Below, one piece after another: positions 8,631 to 15,747 of a stretch of DNA of 40,155 nucleotides (the stretch's first letter is position 1; each line of letters starts with the position of its first letter). The position numbers and the translations under genes are program-made. Source of the stretch: an uncultured Caryophanales bacterium (lineage in GTDB: Bacteria; Bacillota_I; Bacilli_A; RF39; UBA660); assembly GCA_947089915.1 (NCBI GenBank), contig CAMUMB010000007.1:1-40155 (forward strand), read 5' to 3'. The notes under the pieces were generated by a model. That model was given only the letters and a program-made list of their open reading frames with translations, searched no databases and was not told where the DNA came from.

Positions 8631-9158
8631 ATCGCAAGAGAAAAAGATATGTACATTAACGAACAAATACGTGCAAAAGAAGTTATGGTAATAGGACCAA
8701 ATGGAGAGCAACTAGGTGTAAAGCCGATTAAAGATGCACTTACCTTAGCTTCTTACGCTGGTTTTGACTTGGTTTTGATGAGTCCAAATGCAACTCCACC
8801 GGTTTGTAAAATTATGGATTATAATAAATTCAAATACGAGAGTAAAAAGAAACAAAAAGAAAATATGAAAAAACAAAGAGAAACCAATTTAGAAGTAAAA
8901 GAATACCGTCTATCGGTTACGATAGATGTGCATGATTTTGATACACGTGTTCGTAATGCATCTAAGTATTTAGAAAAAGGTCATAGAATTAAAGTGTCTG
9001 TTCGTTTTCGTGGAAGACAAATGGCGCATCAAGAATTAGGTCGTGATGTATTAATGCGTTTTGCAGATGCAGTAAAAGAAATTGCTGTTATCGAACAACA
9101 ACCGAAAATGGAAGGCTATTTTATGACCATGATGCTAATGCCAAACAAAGAAAAATAG
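8631..9158 (+). CDS. infC: Translation initiation factor IF-3, ATC start
   Basis: A 175-residue IF-3 that binds the 30S subunit and checks start-codon pairing. The N-domain begins YINEQIRAKEVMVIGPNGEQ and the C-domain contains KEYRLSVTIDVHDFDTR and the RFRGRQMAHQELG segment. The true start is most likely ATC at 8631, 8 nt after GGAGG (8618-8622). The in-frame ATG at 8616 overlaps that ribosome-binding site and cannot use it. Non-AUG starts (AUU, AUC, AUA) are typical of infC and let IF-3 limit its own synthesis. First gene of a three-gene operon under L20 leader control. Confidence 0.95.
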   Translation: MAREKDMYINEQIRAKEVMVIGPNGEQLGVKPIKDALTLASYAGFDLVLMSPNATPPVCKIMDYNKFKYESKKKQKENMKKQRETNLEVKEYRLSVTIDVHDFDTRVRNASKYLEKGHRIKVSVRFRGRQMAHQELGRDVLMRFADAVKEIAVIEQQPKMEGYFMTMMLMPNKEK

Positions 9159-9169
9159 GAGGAATAATT

Positions 9170-9364
9170 ATGCCAAAAATGAAAACCCATAAGGGAACTG
9201 CAAAAGTTTGTAAAGTAAGACCTGGTGGAACTGTTAAAATTGGAACGCCAGGATCAAGACATAATACTGGAAAGAAAAATGCTGCTTCTAATCGTAAAAG
9301 CAGAAAAGGATCATTATTAAGTAGTTCAGACTACAAAAGAATTAAAACAAATTTAGGAAAATAG
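9170..9364 (+). CDS. rpmI: 50S ribosomal protein L35
   Basis: A 64-residue basic ribosomal protein of standard length, beginning MPKMKTHKGTAK and containing the conserved RHNTGKK segment. It lies 11 nt after infC and 18 nt before rplT, each with its own AGGAGG-type ribosome-binding site, so it is the middle gene of the classical operon. Assignment is secure from both sequence and position. Confidence 0.97.
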   Translation: MPKMKTHKGTAKVCKVRPGGTVKIGTPGSRHNTGKKNAASNRKSRKGSLLSSSDYKRIKTNLGK

Positions 9365-9382
9365 TATTAAAGGAGGAAATAT

Positions 9383-9937
9383 ATGGCAAGAGTAAAAGGT
9401 GGCACAATTCATCGTGCACGTCGTAAAAAAGTAATGGATAGAGCCAAAGGATACTTTGGAAGTAAACACAGATTATATAGAACTGCAAAAGAACAAGTGA
9501 TGCATTCATTAAGTTATGCATATAGAGATAGAAGACAAAAGAAAAGAGATTTTAGAAAGTTATGGATTACAAGAATCAATGCTGCTTGTAGAGACAATGA
9601 TATCAGTTACTCTAGATTTATCAATGGATTAAATAAGGCAGGTGTTACCGTAAACCGTAAAATGTTATCTGAAATTGCAATTGATAATCCAGCAAGTTTT
9701 ACTGATTTAGTTGGAATTGCTAAGGATGCTTTAAATGGAAAAACAGCTGCACCTAAAAAGATAGAAAAGGAAGCTATCACAAAGAAAGCTGAAACAAAAG
9801 TAGAAAAATCAGTAAAAGAAGAAGCAGTAGATTTATCTAAAATGACAGTTGCAGAATTACGTGAACTTGCAAAGTCAAAAGGTATTGAAGGTGTTTCTAC
9901 CATGAAAAAAGCAGAATTATTGGATGCTTTGAAGTAA
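9383..9937 (+). CDS. rplT: 50S ribosomal protein L20 with C-terminal Rho_N/SAP-like extension
   Basis: Residues 1 to about 118 are a normal L20, a 23S-binding assembly protein and the operon's repressor, starting [16 protein letters not shown]. The protein then continues for some 65 residues: a Lys/Ala/Glu-rich linker (119-148) and a compact helical segment (150-184, with [17 protein letters not shown]) resembling the Rho N-terminal or SAP helix-extension-helix nucleic-acid-binding fold. Standard L20 lacks this. The frame is continuous, the stop is followed at once by a terminator, and lysine/glutamate codon use is like its neighbours, so this is not a frameshift artefact. The role of the tail is unknown. 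Confidence 0.93.
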   Translation: MARVKGGTIHRARRKKVMDRAKGYFGSKHRLYRTAKEQVMHSLSYAYRDRRQKKRDFRKLWITRINAACRDNDISYSRFINGLNKAGVTVNRKMLSEIAIDNPASFTDLVGIAKDALNGKTAAPKKIEKEAITKKAETKVEKSVKEEAVDLSKMTVAELRELAKSKGIEGVSTMKKAELLDALK

Positions 9938-9959
9938 TCACAAACGTGATTATTTTTTT
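9935..9959 (+). terminator. Terminator of the infC-rpmI-rplT operon
   Basis: TAATCAC pairs with GTGATTA over the loop AAAC, followed by seven T. The stop codon is in the stem. Confidence 0.85.
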
Positions 9960-9992
9960 ATGTAAAGAGCATACTAATACTGGTGATTTTTA

Positions 9993-10487
9993 ATGTATTA
10001 CTTAAATGTATTTTTTGTCTATTCTATTTTAGGGCATTTGTTAGAAACCTTTGTTTATATGGTAAACTCTGGAGAAAGTGGTATTTTATATGGATTTTGG
10101 ACACCAGTATATGGAATTGGATGTGTAATTATTATATCTTGTTACCATGCCTTGTTTCGTAACCACCATTTATCGAAAAAAATAGAAGCACTTACTGTCT
10201 TTTTAATTGGCGCTGTTTTATTAACAATTATTGAATGGATTGGTGGTATTTTAATTGAAATTTTCTTTGGATATGTATTTTGGGACTATAGTCATTTCAA
10301 ATTCAATATTGGTCCTTATATTGCATGGGAGATGGCTCTTGTATGGGGACTTGCATCTATGTTACTTATTTTTGTCTTAAAACCTAGAACGGATAAGATC
10401 ATAAAAAAGATACCCAAATGGGCAACAATATTATGTAGTATCCTATTCATTATAGATGTTATTTGTACTGTTTGTTTCAAATTGTAA
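9993..10487 (+). CDS. Putative ABC transporter permease family membrane protein (PF06541-like)
   Basis: A 164-residue integral membrane protein with about five hydrophobic segments. The order YSILGHLLETFVY, then GFWTPVYGIG, IEWIGGILIE, and FGYVFWDYSHFKFN-IGPYIAWE-W matches the CmpB/'putative ABC-transporter type IV' family. Its function has not been shown. No ATPase partner lies beside it. Start ATG follows GGTGAT. Its stop codon directly abuts the stop of the converging UPF0316 gene. Confidence 0.8.
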   Translation: MYYLNVFFVYSILGHLLETFVYMVNSGESGILYGFWTPVYGIGCVIIISCYHALFRNHHLSKKIEALTVFLIGAVLLTIIEWIGGILIEIFFGYVFWDYSHFKFNIGPYIAWEMALVWGLASMLLIFVLKPRTDKIIKKIPKWATILCSILFIIDVICTVCFKL

Positions 10488-11003
10488 TTATTTGATATAA
10501 CCGTTTTGAACATATTTGGTTTCATTTACAACGATAAAGGCTTTTTTATCAATGGAATGAATCAATTTTTTTAAATGTTCAAAATTATTTTTTTGAATTT
10601 CAATAAATAGCATATATTTTTCATTTGCCTTATCTTGACCTTTGACATCAATGACAGATACGGCATAACCTTCTTTTCTTAATACATCAATTAATTTATG
10701 GTTGTTGTTACTGGTAACTACTTGTACTCCAAAATTACCCTTGATAAAGCGATCAGATAAATAGCCCCCAATATAGGTTCCTGTCGCAAATCCCAAAGAG
10801 TAAGCAATCGCAATCCAAAGACTGGTTTCCGTTGTATTTAAAGCCTCTTTGACAATGACAAACCAGACAAAAACTTCAATAAATCCAACCATACTCGCAA
10901 GTAAAGTTCTCCCTTTTACCGTGATTAAAGTACGTATCGTTCCTAGGGAAACATCAATAATTCTTACAAAAAATATCTTAAGACATAATAGAAATAAAGC
11001 CAT
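10488..11003 (-). CDS. UPF0316 / DUF2179-domain membrane protein
   Basis: A 171-residue protein with three N-terminal membrane segments (about residues 1-85), including RIIDVSLGTIRTL and GFATGTYIGGYLSD, followed by a soluble DUF2179-like domain (about 90-165). This is the architecture of UPF0316 proteins such as YebE, whose function is unknown. The soluble domain resembles small-ligand or nucleotide-sensing modules, which is inference only. It is transcribed divergently from the VanY genes across a 68-nt gap. Confidence 0.85.
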   Translation of the reverse strand: MALFLLCLKIFFVRIIDVSLGTIRTLITVKGRTLLASMVGFIEVFVWFVIVKEALNTTETSLWIAIAYSLGFATGTYIGGYLSDRFIKGNFGVQVVTSNNNHKLIDVLRKEGYAVSVIDVKGQDKANEKYMLFIEIQKNNFEHLKKLIHSIDKKAFIVVNETKYVQNGYIK

Positions 11004-11071
11004 TTTTCATTTTCCTTTCTACTGGTTTGAAATTTTAATCAATATTGGTTATAATAAAGTAAGGTGATGAT

Positions 11072-12034
11072 ATGAAACGTAGACGAATTAAAAAAGAAGT
11101 TTATATTTTTGGGATTATTTTAATACTAGTTATAGTATTTGCAGTTTTTGGAATTCGATACCTCATATATCGCGGAACAGATGAATATAAGTTGAAAAAA
11201 ATAGGATATCAAAAAGATGAAATTGCAATTATCGAAAAGTTAGAAAAAGAGGAAGTTTCTAAGGTCTTACAAATGGAATATAATATTTCTATTCCAAAAT
11301 TATTGAAAGAGAAGTATTTTATATTTGCAAATTTAGATGACTATTTGGACTATGCAAAACAAAACCAAGATGAAAATCTTTCACATGCCGTTAGTATGGT
11401 CAATGTTGGAGCCAATCATGAATACTATGATCAAAATTTTGTAATACCAACAAAGACGGATTTGAAAAATGAATATTTGATATTGGTTAATAAATTTCAT
11501 TATTTGGGAAAAGACTTTGTACCAGATGATTTAGTATCGGTTAAAAATTGGTATGCCTATGGGGAAAATGAAATTCGGGAAGAAGTATATCGTCAATTTA
11601 TTGCCATGTTTAATGATGCCCAAAAAGAAGATTTAAAATTAATTATAAATTCCTCTTATCGCACTTATGAACGTCAGGAAAGCCTATGGAATGGTTATAA
11701 GAGGTCGCAAGGACAAGAATGGGCAGATAGTGTAGCTGCAAGAGCAGGATATTCCGAACATCAAACAGGTCTTACTTTGGATATTACGACCGATGGCGAA
11801 TATACGACCATGGATAAATTTGATCAATCCGATGAATTTAAGTGGCTTAGTAAAAATGCCCATAAGTATGGTTTTATTTTAAGATATCCGAAAGGAAAAG
11901 AAGATATTACAGGTTATGATTATGAATCTTGGCATTATCGTTATGTAGGAGTGGAAACAGCTACTAAAATTTATAACATGGGAATTACTTTTGATGAATA
12001 TTATGCATATTATAAAGATGAAATAGAGGGTTAG
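11072..12034 (+). CDS. D-alanyl-D-alanine carboxypeptidase, VanY/LAS family (copy 1)
   Basis: A 320-residue zinc DD-carboxypeptidase that trims terminal D-Ala from peptidoglycan stem peptides. An N-terminal membrane anchor (about residues 10-32) leads to an extracytoplasmic region. The helical part before the catalytic domain includes GYQKDEIAIIEKL, shared with copy 2. The peptidase domain carries SSYRTYERQ, the zinc motif SEHQTGLTLD (His and Asp ligands) and the catalytic ESWHYRYVG. Start ATG follows AAGGTGAT. Only one nucleotide separates its stop from the next paralogue, so the two are surely cotranscribed. Confidence 0.9.
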   Translation: MKRRRIKKEVYIFGIILILVIVFAVFGIRYLIYRGTDEYKLKKIGYQKDEIAIIEKLEKEEVSKVLQMEYNISIPKLLKEKYFIFANLDDYLDYAKQNQDENLSHAVSMVNVGANHEYYDQNFVIPTKTDLKNEYLILVNKFHYLGKDFVPDDLVSVKNWYAYGENEIREEVYRQFIAMFNDAQKEDLKLIINSSYRTYERQESLWNGYKRSQGQEWADSVAARAGYSEHQTGLTLDITTDGEYTTMDKFDQSDEFKWLSKNAHKYGFILRYPKGKEDITGYDYESWHYRYVGVETATKIYNMGITFDEYYAYYKDEIEG

Positions 12035-12035
12035 T

Positions 12036-13085
12036 ATGAAGAAAGTTTTAGGCTTATTGTGTATTATTTTCATTACATTGACTGTTTTTTTGGTATGGAA
12101 ACAAAATAAGAGTGAACCGAAAAACCCTTATTTGGAAAAGGGATATACAGAAGAAGAGGTTCGTAAAATTGAAACATTAAATGAAGCAAATCAATCCTAT
12201 TTATTAGAAACAGATTATCAAAGTAATATTTTGGAATATTTGAGTGCAACTGATTTTAAAGAGGAAAACTTAAAAGAATATATTCGTTTAGGTTTATTAT
12301 ATGGACTTTCGATAGAAGATACAATGTATATTGTGAATCATCAGTATAATGATATTGAAACTTATGATGCAAAGACAGTTGCCTTTATGCATGAACCATA
12401 CTATATTCATGAATATTTAGAAAGGTATCTAAATTATAGTAATAATCATCAAGATTTTGAAACGAGTTCTGTTATAACGAATGTCAATAGTAATTTGGAT
12501 TATGCTTTTTATACGCAAGATTATACAGTAGATTTAGATAAAAGATATTTGATATTAGTGAATAAATACTATAAATTATCTAGTGATTATGTGCCGGATA
12601 ATCTGGTAACAATTGAAGCAAAATATGGTAAATCACTTTCATTAGAAAGTACTGTTTATGAACAATATAAATTGATGTGGAATGCTGCCAAACAAGAAGG
12701 CTTAAACCTTTATATTTGTTCTCCTTATCGAAGTTATTCTACACAACTTGGACTTTATAATAATTATGTAGCGCAGGATGGGAAGGTTGCAGCCGACACG
12801 TATTCGGCAAGAGCGGGCTATTCAGAACATCAAACGGGACTTGCCTTTGATGTCATTACGCCTACTTCTACTTTGGCTACCTTTCAATACACAAAAGAAT
12901 TTGAATGGATTAAGGTGCATGCACATGAATATGGGTTTATTTTGAGGTATCCGGAAGGGAAAGAGTATTTGACAGGTTATGTGTATGAACCATGGCATTA
13001 TCGCTATGTAGGAGTAGATGTTGCGACCAAAATCTATGAAACGGGATTAACTTATGAGGAATATTATGCATATTATGTGAGATAG
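12036..13085 (+). CDS. D-alanyl-D-alanine carboxypeptidase, VanY/LAS family (copy 2)
   Basis: A 349-residue paralogue of the preceding gene. It has an N-terminal anchor (residues 1-22), a longer helical stalk domain with GYTEEEVRKIETL, a repeated Tyr/Asn-rich region (about 100-160) and a full peptidase domain with CSPYRSYSTQ, SEHQTGLAFD and EPWHYRYVG. All zinc and catalytic residues are intact. Its ribosome-binding site overlaps the end of copy 1. A terminator follows its stop codon, so copy 3 has its own transcription or relies on read-through. Confidence 0.9.
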   Translation: MKKVLGLLCIIFITLTVFLVWKQNKSEPKNPYLEKGYTEEEVRKIETLNEANQSYLLETDYQSNILEYLSATDFKEENLKEYIRLGLLYGLSIEDTMYIVNHQYNDIETYDAKTVAFMHEPYYIHEYLERYLNYSNNHQDFETSSVITNVNSNLDYAFYTQDYTVDLDKRYLILVNKYYKLSSDYVPDNLVTIEAKYGKSLSLESTVYEQYKLMWNAAKQEGLNLYICSPYRSYSTQLGLYNNYVAQDGKVAADTYSARAGYSEHQTGLAFDVITPTSTLATFQYTKEFEWIKVHAHEYGFILRYPEGKEYLTGYVYEPWHYRYVGVDVATKIYETGLTYEEYYAYYVR

Positions 13086-13105
13086 GTAAAATTATCTCAC
13101 TTTTT
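13077..13105 (+). terminator. Terminator after VanY copy 2
   Basis: GTGAGATA pairs with TATCTCAC across an 8-nt loop, followed by five T. The stop codon is in the stem. Confidence 0.75.
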
Positions 13106-13128
13106 CATATACTATAGTGGTGAAGTAT

Positions 13129-13797
13129 ATGAATGAAGAAACATTCAAAAAGTGTGTTTATGTAGTTTTATTTCTTCTCATTGCAATCTTTTTCACAAAG
13201 GATATTAATTTTTTTGGACCAAAGTTTTATAGAGATGTTACTGAAATTGAAGATTCTAAGGAGTTGACAGTGTTAGTTAACAAAAATTATAAATTGAAAG
13301 AGGATTATATTCCTCCAGATTTAGAACAAATTTCTCTTGATTACGCAACAGATGAAAAATATATGAGAAGAGAAGCAAAAGAAGCCTTTGAGCATTTGAG
13401 TGAAGATGCCAGACAAATGGGATATCAAATTATTGCAACTTCTACTTATCGTAGTTACGATTATCAAGAAAAATTATATGATTATTATGTACAAATGAAG
13501 GGACAAGATTATGCCGATTCTTGTTCTGCAAGACCAGGACATTCTGAACATCAAACGGGGCTTGCTGTAGATGTAATGGGGTCAAATCAAGACTATGATT
13601 TATTTGAACAATCAATTGAATTCAATTGGATGAAAGAGAATTCACACAAATATGGATTTATTTTAAGATATCCTAGTAGGAAGGAAAAAATAACGGGATT
13701 TAAATATGAACCATGGCATTATCGTTATGTGGGAAGAGAGGTTGCAACTATAATTTATAAAAATAATTGGACATTAGAAGAATATAAAGAACAATAA
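13129..13797 (+). CDS. D-alanyl-D-alanine carboxypeptidase, VanY/LAS family (copy 3, short)
   Basis: A 222-residue paralogue that keeps the N-terminal membrane segment (about residues 6-24) and the peptidase domain (TSTYRSYDYQ, SEHQTGLAVD, EPWHYRYVG) but lacks the stalk domain of copies 1 and 2. The conserved lead-in LVNKNYKLKEDYIPPDL is shared with both others (LVNK...Y.PD.L). I prefer ATG at 13129, preceded by TGGTGA with 5-nt spacing, over an in-frame GTG at 13117. Confidence 0.88.
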   Translation: MNEETFKKCVYVVLFLLIAIFFTKDINFFGPKFYRDVTEIEDSKELTVLVNKNYKLKEDYIPPDLEQISLDYATDEKYMRREAKEAFEHLSEDARQMGYQIIATSTYRSYDYQEKLYDYYVQMKGQDYADSCSARPGHSEHQTGLAVDVMGSNQDYDLFEQSIEFNWMKENSHKYGFILRYPSRKEKITGFKYEPWHYRYVGREVATIIYKNNWTLEEYKEQ

Positions 13798-13825
13798 TCT
13801 ATGTTATAATGAAATCGGTGATTAA

Positions 13826-14308
13826 ATGGAAACGATAAAACATGAATTTCCACCTTATTATGATGCAAATTCCAAAATATTAATTTTAGGGACCATACCA
13901 TCTGTCAAATCAAGAGAGGTAGGATTTTACTATTGCCATCCACAAAATCGTTTTTGGAAGGTATTAGCGAATCTTTATCAAGAAGAGATTCCTCATACGA
14001 TAGAAGAAAAAAAACAATTTTTAACACATCACCATATTGCTTTATGGGATGTGCTTGCATCCTGTGCAATAGAGGGTTCATCAGATCAGTCGATTCGTTG
14101 TCCAATTTGTAATGATTTATCTGTTATTTTAAATCATAGCGCGGTTGAAAAAATTTATACTACAGGAAAAAAAGCTTATGATTTATATCAAAAATATTGT
14201 TATCCAAAGACAAAAATTGACGCCATTTTGCTTCCTTCCACAAGTCCTGCGAATGCAGCATATTCTTTGGAAAAATTGGTTAAGGCTTACTCACAAATAA
14301 AAGAGTAA
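13826..14308 (+). CDS. DNA-deoxyinosine glycosylase (UDG family 6, hypoxanthine-DNA glycosylase)
   Basis: A 160-residue repair enzyme that removes deaminated adenine (hypoxanthine) from DNA. The family 6 UDG signature near the N-terminus reads LGTIPSVKSREVGFYY, followed by HPQNRFWKVL, and the C-terminal loop is LPSTSPANA. ALWDVLASC at mid-protein also fits. Complete length. It follows the VanY genes by 28 nt with a GGTGAT ribosome-binding site and ends in a terminator. With nfo at the left end, the window encodes two steps of base excision repair. Confidence 0.88.
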   Translation: METIKHEFPPYYDANSKILILGTIPSVKSREVGFYYCHPQNRFWKVLANLYQEEIPHTIEEKKQFLTHHHIALWDVLASCAIEGSSDQSIRCPICNDLSVILNHSAVEKIYTTGKKAYDLYQKYCYPKTKIDAILLPSTSPANAAYSLEKLVKAYSQIKE

Positions 14309-14315
14309 GTTTTTT
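14286..14315 (+). terminator. Terminator after the deoxyinosine glycosylase gene
   Basis: CTTACTC pairs with GAGTAAG over a 10-nt loop, followed by six T. The stop codon lies in the right arm. Confidence 0.75.
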
Positions 14316-14377
14316 ACTTGTGGCTAAAAAAATCATAAATATTTTATTTTGTCATATTTTGTAGTAGAGGTGGAATA

Positions 14378-15532
14378 ATGAAGAAGATTGTAACATTATG
14401 TATTTGTTTTGGGTTACTACTATCTATAAATTTGGTAAAAGCGGATACAGATTTAGCGCCTAATGCGAAAAGTGCGATTTTGATAGAAGCAAGTACAGGA
14501 AAAATTATATATGAAAAAAATAGTCATGAAAAATTAGCTCCAGCTTCTATGACCAAAATGATGAGTATGCTTGTGATTGTAGAAAGTATTGAAAAGGGTA
14601 TTATCGGTTGGGATGATATGGTAACTGCATCTGAAAATGCATCCAAAATGGGTGGTAGTCAGATTTTATTAGAAACAGGAGAGCAAATGAGTGTATCCGA
14701 TTTGTTTAAAGGTGTTGCGGTTGCTTCTGGGAATGATGCTGTGGTTGCTCTTGCAGAAGCAATTGCCGGTACAGAAGACGAATTTGTGAATATGATGAAC
14801 CAAAGAGCAAAGGAACTAGGTTTAACAGATACAGTTTTTAAAAATCCACATGGATTAGATGATGCAAATCATTATTCAAGTGCATACGATATGATGTTGA
14901 TTGCAAAAGAGTTAGTAAAACATGAGAGAGTATTAGAATATACTTCCATTTATGAAGATTATTTAAGAAAGGGAACTTCTAAAGAATTGTGGCTTGTCAA
15001 TACGAATAAATTAACGCGTTTTTATCCTGGGGTTGATGGTTTAAAGACAGGATATACAGATACCGCTGGATATTGTTTAACCGCTACTGCTAAAAAGAAT
15101 GGAATGCGCTTAATTGCAGTCGCTATGGGAGAAGCAGATGGTAAGGTACGAAATGCAGAAGTAACTTCTATGTTGGATTATGGGTTTGCTCAATATAAAG
15201 TAAATGAAATATTAAATACTAGTACTATTATTTCTAAAGTAGAAATTGAGAAGGGAAAAGAAAAACAAGTGGAATTAGTGCCATTACAAAATGCAACAGT
15301 AGTAACGCGGAAAACAGAAACACTTGGGAAAATTACTTATGACTTACACCTAAATGCTGTAAAAGCACCAGTTAAAGTTGGAGATAAGGTAGGAACACTT
15401 GATATATTAGAAAATGGTAATAAAATTGATCAAATTGATGTGACTGTAAAAGAGAATGTCAAAAAGGCTAATTTTTTCGATTTATTTCTTCGTTATTTTG
15501 GTGATATGCTAAGTGGAGCAATTCAAATATAA
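14378..15532 (+). CDS. dacF: D-alanyl-D-alanine carboxypeptidase, DacF/PBP5 type
   Basis: A 384-residue serine DD-carboxypeptidase. A signal peptide ends near residue 22. The three penicilloyl-enzyme motifs are Ser57-x-x-Lys60 (PASMTKMM), Ser117-Gly-Asn119 and Lys223-Thr-Gly225. A PBP5 C-terminal beta domain (about 275-355) and a terminal amphipathic helix that would hold it to the membrane follow. In B. subtilis dacF is the forespore gene directly before spoIIAA. Here the same order holds, but a pilin-like gene and a lipoprotein are inserted between them, with a terminator after dacF. I therefore call it DacF, although DacA-like paralogues have the same domains. Confidence 0.88.
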   Translation: MKKIVTLCICFGLLLSINLVKADTDLAPNAKSAILIEASTGKIIYEKNSHEKLAPASMTKMMSMLVIVESIEKGIIGWDDMVTASENASKMGGSQILLETGEQMSVSDLFKGVAVASGNDAVVALAEAIAGTEDEFVNMMNQRAKELGLTDTVFKNPHGLDDANHYSSAYDMMLIAKELVKHERVLEYTSIYEDYLRKGTSKELWLVNTNKLTRFYPGVDGLKTGYTDTAGYCLTATAKKNGMRLIAVAMGEADGKVRNAEVTSMLDYGFAQYKVNEILNTSTIISKVEIEKGKEKQVELVPLQNATVVTRKTETLGKITYDLHLNAVKAPVKVGDKVGTLDILENGNKIDQIDVTVKENVKKANFFDLFLRYFGDMLSGAIQI

Positions 15533-15543
15533 TGAATATATGG

Positions 15544-15567
15544 GACAATTTATAGAATTGTCTTTTT
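15544..15567 (+). terminator. Terminator after dacF
   Basis: GACAATT pairs with AATTGTC over a 5-nt loop, followed by T-rich sequence. Confidence 0.75.
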
Positions 15568-15603
15568 GCATATAAATAATCGTTGTTACAATTCCTTCTG
15601 TAC

Positions 15604-15632
15604 TTGTCAAAATGGAGAATTTGTGATAATAT
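15604..15632 (+). promoter_or_regulatory. Sigma-A promoter for the pilin-like gene
   Basis: TTGTCA at 15604-15609, 17-nt spacer, TAATAT at 15627-15632 preceded by an extended TG. Predicted transcription starts about 105 nt before the gene, leaving a structured leader. Confidence 0.65.
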
Positions 15633-15638
15633 AAAGCT

Positions 15639-15741
15639 ATCAGAATGAATCATAGAAAAATAGTTTACGAGTAGAATATACACAAGTTGACTATTTGTAA
15701 ACGGAGGGGTTATATTCTCTTTTATATTATAGGAAGGAATG
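15639..15741 (+). promoter_or_regulatory. Structured 5' leader of the pilin-like gene
   Basis: The leader contains mutually exclusive pairings: 15658-15663 with 15691-15696, 15663-15668 with 15697-15702, and 15673-15680 with 15711-15718. These could form alternative structures near the ribosome-binding site. I do not recognise a known riboswitch; the c-di-GMP aptamer consensus is not present. Confidence 0.35.
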
Positions 15742-15747
15742 ATGTAC

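Noticed and set aside
15658-15702. H-type pseudoknot or known riboswitch before the pilin gene
   Set aside because: The two crossing stems are joined with no loop nucleotides, which is sterically unlikely. No c-di-GMP aptamer consensus was found, so only alternative helices are proposed.
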